From contig UQLQ01000043.1 of the NCBI GenBank assembly GCA_900541905.1, positions 1 through 9,174 of the forward strand: a stretch of 9,174 bases of DNA. The letters are read 5' to 3'. Below are positions 1-6,942 of this stretch, piece after piece; position 1 is the stretch's first letter, and each line of letters opens with the position of its first letter. The DNA comes from an uncultured Oscillospiraceae bacterium. Its GTDB lineage: Bacteria > Bacillota > Clostridia > Oscillospirales > Acutalibacteraceae. Below the pieces are notes generated by a model. The model was not told the origin of the DNA, did no database searches, and saw nothing but the letters and a program-made list of their open reading frames with translations. A program made the position numbers and the translations under genes.

Positions 1-147
1 ATAAGTCCCAATTTATATGAGGGTTATACTGCAAATTATACACCTGTTCAATTTCATTCAGACAAGAACCTGTGCGGACAACTTGTTGCAGTACATATTA
101 CAAAAACAAATGAAAATGATTGTTACGGAATACCGACAACTGCATGA
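1..147 (+). CDS. mtaB: C-terminal fragment of MiaB/MtaB-type tRNA methylthiotransferase (TRAM domain)
   Basis: Frame 1 is open from the first base to a TGA at 145-147, giving 48 residues of a gene that begins outside the window. The peptide contains EGYTANYTPV, then LCGQLVAVHITKT and a final CYGIP. This matches the layout of the C-terminal TRAM domain of radical-SAM tRNA methylthiotransferases, where a G-x-T-x-N-Y-x-x-V strand is followed by a G-x-(I/L)-V-x-V-x-(I/L)-T strand. MtaB (t6A to ms2t6A at position 37 of tRNAs) fits slightly better than MiaB because of the GYT-ANY wording, but the catalytic parts are out of view. The fragment ends about 45 nt before a strong hairpin terminator, as expected for a real 3' end. 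The family call rests on 48 residues only. Confidence 0.62.
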   Translation: MSPNLYEGYTANYTPVQFHSDKNLCGQLVAVHITKTNENDCYGIPTTA

Positions 148-191
148 ATACCATTTTCACTATATCATATATCAAATCATAAATACCGCGA

Positions 192-223
192 AAAAAGGAC
201 TTTCACTTAGGAAAGTCCTTTTT
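192..223. terminator. Bidirectional rho-independent terminator
   Basis: AAAAAGGACTTTC (192-204) pairs perfectly with GAAAGTCCTTTTT (211-223) around a 6-nt loop. Reading +, the stem runs into TTTTTATAT; reading -, it runs into TTTTTT. It lies 45 nt after the stop of the + strand methylthiotransferase fragment and 16 nt after the stop of the - strand GHL10 gene, so it can end transcription from both sides. Confidence 0.9.
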
Positions 224-239
224 ATATAGAGTCATTATA

Positions 240-1523
240 TTAATTTAATAATTTCACCGCATTTTGTACTTCTTGTTCTGTCTGCTCATGATTTAGATAA
301 TCATAGGAATAGAACATAAAGCCATCCCCTTGAGCTTCTCTTCCCGCTTGAATTTGGTCGGCTATAATGGTATCCGATTTCTGCCATGTACCTCCGTCTA
401 CATCCGAACCTGCTTTATATAATCCCAAACCAAAATATAATTTAATGGATGGATTGGTAACCAAATCTCTCCATTCTTTTACTGCCGAACCAAACGGCAG
501 CACTTGATGCTCAAAATTTACATATAGTTGAGGACATATGTAATCAATGTATCCCTGCGTACTGCACCACGTTTGAACATCTGCTCCCATATTCAAGCAA
601 TTCTGTAAATTGCCTTGCGGAGAAATTCCAAATACTACTTCCGGTTTTGCTTGTCTGACCTCTGCATATACTTGGGAAACCATAGCGTTAATATTTGCCT
701 GCCTCCATTCCAGCAATTCCATAGGAACGCCGTTTTGGCTTGCTTCTTCTTTATAAGCATCGTATTCCGCTTGGTCAAAGACACTGTCCTGCGTTGGATA
801 AAAATAATCATCAAATTGAATTCCGTCCACATCATAATTTTGAACAATTTCTTTGACGCCGTCTGCAATATACTTTCTTACTTCGGCATATGCAGGATTA
901 AAATATTTTCCGCTTTCATATTCCACTACCCATCTTTTTTTAGATTCATCTTGACTCCATTGTGTATAAGGGTTATTCTCTGCCAGTTCACTCGGATTGG
1001 TACTGAGCTGAATTCTAAGCGGATTCACCCATGCATGGATTTCCAGACCGTTTTCATGTGCCGCTTTCACCATATATTCCAAAGGATCGTAACCCGGGTC
1101 TTGCCCTTGTGTGCCCGTTAAAAGATGTGACCATGGAAATAAAGAAGAACGATAAAAAGCATCTCCAAACGGCCTTACTTGAACAATCAGTGTATTCATT
1201 CCTTTTTCTTTTGATGTTTTTACAATTTCATCAAATTTCTTTTGGAAGGCAGCCTCACTTTTATCATTTTCACTGCTCATAGTCAAACTCATAAACGGTA
1301 CCCATACTGCCCGCATTTCTTCCTCTTCTTCCTCCGTGTTGCTGACAACAGGTTCTGTATTCGTTTGTTCTGCTGCTATACTGCTTGTTTGTGAAGATAC
1401 AGTCTGTCCCTCATTGTTCACAAAAAGAGGCACCAATTGTTTTACAATAATAGAGATAACCAATACGAAAACCAACACAATGGCTGCTGTAATCTTTGGA
1501 TAGTTCTTCATTAATTTAATCAA
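240..1523 (-). CDS. Membrane-anchored GHL10 (DUF187/DigH-like) glycosyl-hydrolase-like protein
   Basis: A 427-residue protein. Residues 13-30 form one hydrophobic segment after a basic start, with no lipobox cysteine, so it is probably an N-terminal anchor or uncleaved signal. A polar linker ends in an acidic run at about 64-69. The catalytic-type domain starts at MRAVWVPF (70-77) and shows the family marks VQVRPFGDAFY (115-124), GLEIHAWVNPLR (159-170), DGIQFDDYFYP (233-243) and FGISPQGN (298-305). Relatives include E. coli DigH (YddW), which cuts denuded peptidoglycan glycan strands; the substrate here is not shown by the sequence. The start is TTG with an AAGGGGA ribosome site 8 nt upstream. 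An in-frame ATG four codons later lies too far from that site. The gene is monocistronic and divergent from the DUF1294 gene. Confidence 0.9.
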   Translation of the reverse strand: MIKLMKNYPKITAAIVLVFVLVISIIVKQLVPLFVNNEGQTVSSQTSSIAAEQTNTEPVVSNTEEEEEEMRAVWVPFMSLTMSSENDKSEAAFQKKFDEIVKTSKEKGMNTLIVQVRPFGDAFYRSSLFPWSHLLTGTQGQDPGYDPLEYMVKAAHENGLEIHAWVNPLRIQLSTNPSELAENNPYTQWSQDESKKRWVVEYESGKYFNPAYAEVRKYIADGVKEIVQNYDVDGIQFDDYFYPTQDSVFDQAEYDAYKEEASQNGVPMELLEWRQANINAMVSQVYAEVRQAKPEVVFGISPQGNLQNCLNMGADVQTWCSTQGYIDYICPQLYVNFEHQVLPFGSAVKEWRDLVTNPSIKLYFGLGLYKAGSDVDGGTWQKSDTIIADQIQAGREAQGDGFMFYSYDYLNHEQTEQEVQNAVKLLN

Positions 1524-1590
1524 AACGCATTCCCCTTATGTTTCAATTCTGCAATACTTCTGATACGTTCATATTTAGGACAAAGCCTTA

Positions 1591-1599
1591 TGCTATATT
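1591..1599 (+). promoter_or_regulatory. Possible extended -10 element for the DUF1294 gene
   Basis: TGC-TATATT at 1591-1599 resembles an extended -10 box about 57 nt before the DUF1294 start. No convincing -35 hexamer sits 16-18 nt upstream, so the call depends on the TGn motif alone. I did not find a persuasive promoter for the divergent GHL10 gene in 1524-1655. Confidence 0.25.
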
Positions 1600-1655
1600 G
1601 ATAGTAACGCTTTATTGAAAATATGCGTAAAAGCTGAAACTTTGGAGAAGTTAGA

Positions 1656-1952
1656 ATGAAAATTTTTTGGATAATTTTTGTCATTTATTTGGTCATTATG
1701 AATATAGCAGCAATGAGTATGACCATTATTGATAAACAAAGAGCAATACGAAATCGGCATTATAACCGTATATCCGAACGAGCATTGCTTTTCACTGCTC
1801 TATTTGGAGGTGCACCATTAATGTATCTTACAATGCTGAGTATTCGACATAAAACAAAGCATAAAAAATTTATGATTACACTCCCAATGATTTGTATCGT
1901 ATGGGCGGCTATCATCATTCTATTATTATTAAAGCCACCTCTGCCTTATTAA
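1656..1952 (+). CDS. DUF1294 family small membrane protein
   Basis: A 98-residue protein with three hydrophobic segments at about 2-24, 43-62 and 73-92. The DUF1294 signature is complete: N16, then DKQ at 26-28, RISE at 38-41, a Gly-Gly pair at 51-52 in the second helix, and RHKTKHKKF at 64-72 before the third helix. Members are inner-membrane proteins of unknown function, sometimes fused to cold-shock domains; no such fusion exists here and the length is normal for the stand-alone form. The ATG start has GGAG at 1644-1647, 8 nt away. The gene stands alone, divergent from GHL10 and convergent with the nitrogenase-like operon, so its neighbours say nothing about its role. Confidence 0.88.
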   Translation: MKIFWIIFVIYLVIMNIAAMSMTIIDKQRAIRNRHYNRISERALLFTALFGGAPLMYLTMLSIRHKTKHKKFMITLPMICIVWAAIIILLLLKPPLPY

Positions 1953-1962
1953 TACAAACAAT

Positions 1963-1995
1963 AAAGAGCTCTGCTACGTTATAGCAGAGCTCTTT
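1963..1995. terminator. Hairpin terminator between convergent genes
   Basis: AAAGAGCTCTGCTA (1963-1976) pairs over 14 bp with TAGCAGAGCTCTTT (1982-1995) around a 5-nt loop. It starts 11 nt after the DUF1294 stop. On the other strand it begins 1 nt after the flavodoxin stop, so it closes both units. The T-runs are short on both sides (TTTGTT and TTTATTGTTT), but the stem is long and perfect. Confidence 0.85.
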
Positions 1996-1996
1996 G

Positions 1997-2509
1997 TTAT
2001 GATAATTGTTCCAGTCGTTCTCTAAATAGCTGTGCGGCATATTTTGCATCCAAATCATTGGGATGCAAAGCGGCAACTTTATGCCTTAATTTCTTTTCAG
2101 GCGTTAACGCATGCGGATTATCCGGCGGCAAACTTTTAAAACGCTCCAATAGCTTAGGGTCTACGGGACCTTGACATAAAAAGCTGCCAATTAATGTGCA
2201 TCCTTCCCCTAACATGGCGTTGGCATTTTGCATAGATTGGGAGCCATGTGACGAATAAGCATATGCACCTAACGTGCCAAACAATCCAACCGGTTTTCCT
2301 GTAATTTGTTCAATACAATGTTTCGCCTCTTCATTTGGCTGAGCTTTGTCTACCCAATATCCAATCAGATACGCATCTGCTTTAGGAAGACTTTCCATAG
2401 TTTTAATATCTGTAATTGTAATCTCAAAATCGCTCAGTTCGTTGGCAATACTAAATGCTAGTTTTCTTGTATTACCTGTTTTGGAAGAGTATAAAATGCT
2501 TACTTTCAC
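1997..2509 (-). CDS. Flavodoxin family protein, last gene of the nitrogenase-like operon
   Basis: A 170-residue protein with the FMN phosphate-binding loop SSKTGNT at 8-14, preceded by the VSILY strand. Other marks are GYWVDKAQP (50-58), VGLFGTLGAY (74-83, the second FMN loop region) and SFLCQGPVD (109-117). These place it in the flavodoxin-like family common in Clostridia, a little longer than electron-transfer flavodoxins, with a polar C-terminal extension from about 125. The start is GTG. The ribosome site AAGGGGG lies inside the last codons of the beta-like gene, and the gap to its stop is only 6 nt, so translation is probably coupled. From context I infer that it delivers low-potential electrons to the NifH-like protein, as flavodoxins do for nitrogenase. 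A role as an independent flavin reductase is also possible. Confidence 0.88.
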   Translation of the reverse strand: MKVSILYSSKTGNTRKLAFSIANELSDFEITITDIKTMESLPKADAYLIGYWVDKAQPNEEAKHCIEQITGKPVGLFGTLGAYAYSSHGSQSMQNANAMLGEGCTLIGSFLCQGPVDPKLLERFKSLPPDNPHALTPEKKLRHKVAALHPNDLDAKYAAQLFRERLEQLS

Positions 2510-2515
2510 GCCGAA

Positions 2516-3763
2516 CTACCCCCTTAACATTCTCAAATAATTGTATATTTCTTCAACGATAAAATCGGTTCCGTACTCACCGCACAGAGGCAGATGATTT
2601 GCTACAGGTGTAAATCCGGATGACGGATAAGATACACGCAGTTTATAGTTATTTTCTTTTGCTATATGCAATGAAATACCGTCTGCGGCAATAAAGGTAT
2701 CTTCCAACGATTCCAATTGCTGAATTTTGATTGTTTCATCTTCACAATGTACAATGGTTTCATCAGGTTCATTTACTGTTTTTAGGGAGTGAGAGCATAA
2801 CTTGATGGTTGGAGTCATATCCAGTTCGCCCTCAAAGAATTGAGATAAACCCTTTGCCAAATGATAATTGCCTACCACTGCAAATTTCAGTTTCTGATTT
2901 GGATTCATTCTTGACCACATTTTAATGCGTCTCAAATCCATACTTTTTTCTTGTATGTCCGCAATCAATTTCGGAGAAACAGATTCTCCAATGGAAGCAG
3001 CTACCTGTTCCAGCCATTTCAATGTACCCTGATAGCCATATGGCATACCTGTGATATATGGAGTTTCACAACGTTCCTCCAATATTTTTGCTGCCGATAA
3101 CGCCTCATCTCTGATAACAAGATTCACCGCAGCAGAACCCGCATGACGGAAACTATCCAATGTACTTTCGCACGGAATGATTTCGTGCGCAGTCCAGCCA
3201 AAAGCTTCTTCCATTAAACGGCAGATTTCTTTTACATCAGACTTCATGCGGTAACTATCCATACCTGCACCCAAAATATTGAAAGTGCGGGGTTTCACTT
3301 CCTGCGTTTTTTCTGCCAGCGCTTTAGTAATGGAAGTCAAAGCAAGTTGTAAGCCATAACTGTAATCCCCAACAAAACCGCCTTGGTCAAAGGGAATCAA
3401 CTTAGCAGATACATCGTTCTCTACCACACGGCATATCCCGTTGATATCCGTTGCAATTACAGAAGTAAGAGAAGAGCCCATCAAAAATATACAATCAGGA
3501 TCTCTCTCACCATCAAGTTCAATAATTGCTTCTTCAAAACGAGCAGTATCGCCCATAATGATATTATCTTCATCAATATGTGTACAATATAAATTGCCCC
3601 GCATTGGAATTCCAAATTCAGAAATGGACTCCATACTATAATGAGTAGTACCGGAAGGACCCAGTTCCAATATTACGCCGTCTTTAATCGTAAGCAATGT
3701 CCATAATAGTCCCATACGGTCAGACGGTGTTGGCAAATATCTTACAATTCCTGTCTCAGCCAC
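2516..3763 (-). CDS. Nitrogenase component 1 beta-like subunit without cluster cysteines
   Basis: A 415-residue protein of the NifD/NifK/NifE/NifN/BchB superfamily. Hand alignment to NifK over the N-terminal third works well: GPSGTTHY (35-42) matches the GSQGCxxY loop, EDNIIMGD (65-72) matches the EDAAVFGG element, and MGSSLTSVIATDI (95-107) matches the TTCMAEVIGDD strand. At the three cysteine positions it has Ser14 (Asp15 adjacent), Thr39 and Ser98, so it cannot hold its half of a P-cluster in the usual way. Cys60 is the only nearby cysteine. Later Rossmann-type repeats are visible at FNILGAG (161-167) and LKFAVVGNYHLAKGLS (292-307). The GTG start overlaps the end of the alpha-like gene by 8 nt, with GGGAGG 8 nt upstream. 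It probably forms the structural partner of that subunit and may shape the substrate pocket. Confidence 0.87.
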   Translation of the reverse strand: MAETGIVRYLPTPSDRMGLLWTLLTIKDGVILELGPSGTTHYSMESISEFGIPMRGNLYCTHIDEDNIIMGDTARFEEAIIELDGERDPDCIFLMGSSLTSVIATDINGICRVVENDVSAKLIPFDQGGFVGDYSYGLQLALTSITKALAEKTQEVKPRTFNILGAGMDSYRMKSDVKEICRLMEEAFGWTAHEIIPCESTLDSFRHAGSAAVNLVIRDEALSAAKILEERCETPYITGMPYGYQGTLKWLEQVAASIGESVSPKLIADIQEKSMDLRRIKMWSRMNPNQKLKFAVVGNYHLAKGLSQFFEGELDMTPTIKLCSHSLKTVNEPDETIVHCEDETIKIQQLESLEDTFIAADGISLHIAKENNYKLRVSYPSSGFTPVANHLPLCGEYGTDFIVEEIYNYLRMLRG

Positions 3764-5090
3764 GTTTTACGCCTCCCTGCTTCATCATTTCCATCATTGC
3801 ACGCATGCTTTCCGAAATTTGATTCGGCGCTGATGCTGCGTTTACAAATACGGAAACCACTTCTTCTGTCAATTCAAAACCCAATTTTTTAGCTGCTTTG
3901 TCCAAAGTAAGCTGTGTAATTCCCTTTTTCATCAAATTCATTGGATTTTCATGTCCAATATAAAAAGTTGGTTTTAAAATATCATACAATGGCTGCAACG
4001 GTGTAATATTGGCGGATTTTGTTATGTACGGGTCATACCCTGCATTTTTAATCTGCTCAATATAGCATTGCTGTTCTTCGGGTATCTCTTTTGTTTGAAC
4101 CAAAAGAGGTTTCATACCCAAGCTAACCAAAAAAGCAATACATTCAAATATAGGTAAGGTGGTATTACCGTAAATAAAACTTTTTCCGTCTAACGTCTTT
4201 TTGGCTTCTGACACAGTTGCCAATGCATGCTGATATTTCTCTTCCAATTCTTCTGGAAATGGTTTTCCCAAGTAATCGAATAAATCTTTATAAGCATGAT
4301 ATACGGCATCAGGACTACAGAAATTGTAGAATTCAATGTAAGGAATCCCAAAACGTGTTTGCATTTTCTTTGCCAGCGGTAATGCAATGGCATTTGTAAC
4401 AACGTTCACCTTTGCTGCAGAAGCATTGGCCACATCAGCCACAGTACATTCATCAGAAGGTAATTTCATATGAATGTGAATGTCATGATCTTGTAAAACA
4501 TGAATGAATTCTGTTTTTTCCAACTCTCCAAATCGATGACCCAGAATATTGATTCCATTCACCTGTTCATCACAAGGCTCCATTAACTCTGCACAAGCAG
4601 TTAATACACGTTCCATTCCTTGCATGTGACTTTCACAACGGAAATGTTCAGTATGTACCGTAACAATCGGAATACCAAGTTCATCTGAAAGTACGTCACC
4701 AATCGAATCCACATCGTCTCCCGTAATTTCAACTACACAAGTAGTAACTAGGAAGATAGCAGAAGGTTTGCGCTCCTGATACATTTGACGGATGCCTGCT
4801 TCCAATTTCTTTGCACATCCAAATGTAACATCGTGTTGGTCTAACACCAAGGAAACACAGCGACCATCCATACCGCCAAAGCTATCATATCCTAAAGAGA
4901 ACTTTTTCGTATAATAAGTACATTCATCGGTACCGATTACAATCATAAGGGCATCCGTTACACCTTTTAAAATCAGTGCTGAACCAAACAAAGGACAGTG
5001 TGCACCCGGAAAAACTGTTTTTGCCAGAGGTTTTACATCTTTGATTGATTCCACTTGAGATAATGTTTTAAGTGACTCTAACTTTACCAA
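3756..5090 (-). CDS. Nitrogenase component 1 alpha-like subunit with three cluster cysteines
   Basis: A 444-residue protein of the oxidoreductase/nitrogenase component 1 family. The three N-terminal cysteine ligands of NifD-type subunits are in place: GAHCPLFG (Cys32), GTDECTYY (Cys57) and TTCVVEITGDD (Cys118). HDVTFGCAKKL (86-96) matches the conserved DIVFGGxKKL element. The FeMo-cofactor ligands are not: by alignment through the KYGIPW-like motif RFGIPYIE (246-253), the NifD Cys275 position is about Thr232, and no HSWDYSGPYHG-type segment (His442) is present; GHENP (379-383) lies nearby instead. The protein should carry a [4Fe-4S] cluster but no FeMo-type cofactor, as in DPOR, COR or CfbD. 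The start is TTG with AGAAAGGA upstream. The ATPase gene ends 21 nt before it. Confidence 0.9.
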   Translation of the reverse strand: MVKLESLKTLSQVESIKDVKPLAKTVFPGAHCPLFGSALILKGVTDALMIVIGTDECTYYTKKFSLGYDSFGGMDGRCVSLVLDQHDVTFGCAKKLEAGIRQMYQERKPSAIFLVTTCVVEITGDDVDSIGDVLSDELGIPIVTVHTEHFRCESHMQGMERVLTACAELMEPCDEQVNGINILGHRFGELEKTEFIHVLQDHDIHIHMKLPSDECTVADVANASAAKVNVVTNAIALPLAKKMQTRFGIPYIEFYNFCSPDAVYHAYKDLFDYLGKPFPEELEEKYQHALATVSEAKKTLDGKSFIYGNTTLPIFECIAFLVSLGMKPLLVQTKEIPEEQQCYIEQIKNAGYDPYITKSANITPLQPLYDILKPTFYIGHENPMNLMKKGITQLTLDKAAKKLGFELTEEVVSVFVNAASAPNQISESMRAMMEMMKQGGVKRG

Positions 5091-5111
5091 AACAAAAAGT
5101 CCTTTCTGTAA

Positions 5112-5897
5112 TTAGTTTATATGGCACAGTCCGTCATAACATATAATGGGGCAGCGTCTGCCTTCAATGGGAATAATTCTGCTCTCCACGCCGTAAACAT
5201 CTCGCAGCATTTCAGGCGTAATTACTTCCTGAGGAGTACCATGCGCATATTTTTTTCCATCTTTCATCACAACAACTTGGCTGCTTACTTCCAAAGCCTG
5301 AGAAATATCATGCAATACCATGACAATTCCAATTCCTGTCTCTTTGTTCAGCTTTTGTACCAACTCCATGATTTCAATTTGATGCTGAATATCCAAATAA
5401 GTTGTCGGTTCATCCAAAAACAGCATTTCAGGTTTTTGTGCCAGTGCTACAGAAATCCAAACACGCTGTTTTTCACCGCCGGACAATGCAAAAATACTGC
5501 GTTTTCTCATATGAGAAACACTGGTTGCCTCCATAGCCCAATCTACAATTTTTTTATCGTCATCAGATAATCTTTGCAGAAATTTTTGATATGGCATTCT
5601 TCCAAAGCCAACCAATTCTTCTACGGTAATATCCGGTGGCATAGTTTGCTGCTGAGATAAAATAGCAATTTTTTTCGCTACCTCTTTTGTTGGCATAGTA
5701 TGAATGCTGTTTCCATCAATTTCAATGACACCCCCACATTTTAAAATACGTGTGAGCGCTTTTAAAATTGTAGATTTTCCGCATCCATTGGGACCTATAA
5801 ATGTTGTAATATCGTGTTTATGAATTACAACATCAAAATCGGGAACCACAATTTTATCATCATAACCAATTTTTAAATGGTTTGCACTTATTTGCAT
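5112..5897 (-). CDS. ABC transporter ATP-binding protein, FepC/FecE type
   Basis: A 261-residue ATPase with every functional motif: Walker A GPNGCGKST (35-43), Q-loop Gln83, signature LSGGEKQR (138-145), Walker B MLFLDEP (158-164), D-loop YLDI (167-170) and switch histidine His196. It belongs to the class that energises import of ferric siderophores, haem or vitamin B12, consistent with the FecCD permease 27 nt upstream in the operon. The C-terminal end, with RRCPIICYDGLCHI, contains two extra cysteines (Cys249 and Cys258). I do not recognise these as standard for the family. The ATG start has AAAGGAGAA about 6 nt upstream. It should act on the cytoplasmic face of the membrane. Confidence 0.94.
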   Translation of the reverse strand: MQISANHLKIGYDDKIVVPDFDVVIHKHDITTFIGPNGCGKSTILKALTRILKCGGVIEIDGNSIHTMPTKEVAKKIAILSQQQTMPPDITVEELVGFGRMPYQKFLQRLSDDDKKIVDWAMEATSVSHMRKRSIFALSGGEKQRVWISVALAQKPEMLFLDEPTTYLDIQHQIEIMELVQKLNKETGIGIVMVLHDISQALEVSSQVVVMKDGKKYAHGTPQEVITPEMLRDVYGVESRIIPIEGRRCPIICYDGLCHIN

Positions 5898-5924
5898 AAA
5901 AGGTTCTCCTTTCCAATATGGTCA

Positions 5925-6926
5925 TTATGCTCTTGCTTTTCTTTTTCTACGCAGCAAAAAGAGAAAGAACGGACCGCCTACTACTGACATTACAATACCA
6001 ACCGGAATTTCAATTGGAGCTACAATGGTTCGTCCTATGGTATCTGCCGCAAGTACCACAAACGCCCCCAGCAACAAAGACGCCGGAAGCATCACCTTAT
6101 GATTGGAACCAACCAACATTCTGGTAACATGCGGAACAATCAAACCAACAAAACCAATCATACCCACGACAGCAACGGTAGAGGCAGCTAAAAATGCGGA
6201 TACTGCGGAAAGCAGTACGCGAGTCAAATTGACACGGGTACCTAAGTTTTTCGCCATATCATCGCCAAGCTGCAATACATTTGCACCTTTAATACACAAT
6301 ATTGCCAATACAATACCAATTGCGCTGTAAATACCCATGGTCTGTACTTGATACCAAGATTTTCCGGAAAGACTGCCGTTTAACCAAGAGAGCACACCTT
6401 GTAAGCTGTCAGAGTTCATGAGAGTTAAAAAGGAGGTAACGCCGCTTAACATGGTATTAATAGCTACACCTGCCAAAATAATTCGGACAGGGTCAGCTCC
6501 CCTTTTCCAAGACAATAAATAAATCAGTACACAAGCACCGGCCGCACCAACGAAGGAAAAAATCGGCACAGAAGCGGTAGCTGTAGGAAATACCAAAAAG
6601 ATGATAGTTGCCGCCGTACTGGCGCCTGATGAAACACCGATAATACCTGGGTCTGCAAGGGGGTTTTGCATAACCGCCTGTAATAAAGCACCTGCAGCAG
6701 CCAAACACATACCAATGATAATCGCCAGTATTACTCTTGGTAATCTAAGATCTATAATAATTGTATGTACTGAACTGTTGGCATCAAATAAACCGTTAAA
6801 AATTTCTGCTGTTGAATAATTTACACTACCAATTCTTAAAGCTAAAATAGCCAAAATAAAAATCAAAATTGGTACCACGATAAAAAAAACACTGACTTTT
6901 ATTGCATGTTTCTGTTTTTTATTCAT
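5925..6926 (-). CDS. FecCD/BtuC-type ABC transporter permease
   Basis: A 333-residue multi-spanning membrane protein of normal family length. The diagnostic motif QNPLADPGIIGVSSGA is at 87-102. RIILAGVAINTMLSG (148-162), the cytoplasmic coupling segment GDDMAKNLG (221-229) and FVGLIVPHVTRMLVG (259-273) follow in the usual order, and the C-terminus is very basic (RRKRKARA), consistent with a cytoplasmic end. Hydrophobic segments begin at about 12-30 and 64-84 and continue to about 308-325, roughly ten in all. It presumably works as a homodimer, since only one permease gene is present. The family imports ferric siderophores, haem, cobalamin or related chelates; the actual substrate cannot be read from the sequence. 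The ATG start has only a weak AGG upstream, 16 nt after the binding-protein stop. Confidence 0.95.
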   Translation of the reverse strand: MNKKQKHAIKVSVFFIVVPILIFILAILALRIGSVNYSTAEIFNGLFDANSSVHTIIIDLRLPRVILAIIIGMCLAAAGALLQAVMQNPLADPGIIGVSSGASTAATIIFLVFPTATASVPIFSFVGAAGACVLIYLLSWKRGADPVRIILAGVAINTMLSGVTSFLTLMNSDSLQGVLSWLNGSLSGKSWYQVQTMGIYSAIGIVLAILCIKGANVLQLGDDMAKNLGTRVNLTRVLLSAVSAFLAASTVAVVGMIGFVGLIVPHVTRMLVGSNHKVMLPASLLLGAFVVLAADTIGRTIVAPIEIPVGIVMSVVGGPFFLFLLRRKRKARA

Positions 6927-6942
6927 TTAAAACAACCTATTT

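Noticed and set aside
17..229. A 70-codon + strand reading frame near the left edge
   Set aside because: It overlaps the methylthiotransferase end in another frame, runs into the terminator stem, and its peptide shows no family resemblance.
615..1121. A 168-codon + strand reading frame opposite the GHL10 gene
   Set aside because: The antisense GHL10 protein has clear family motifs across this stretch; the + frame has none.
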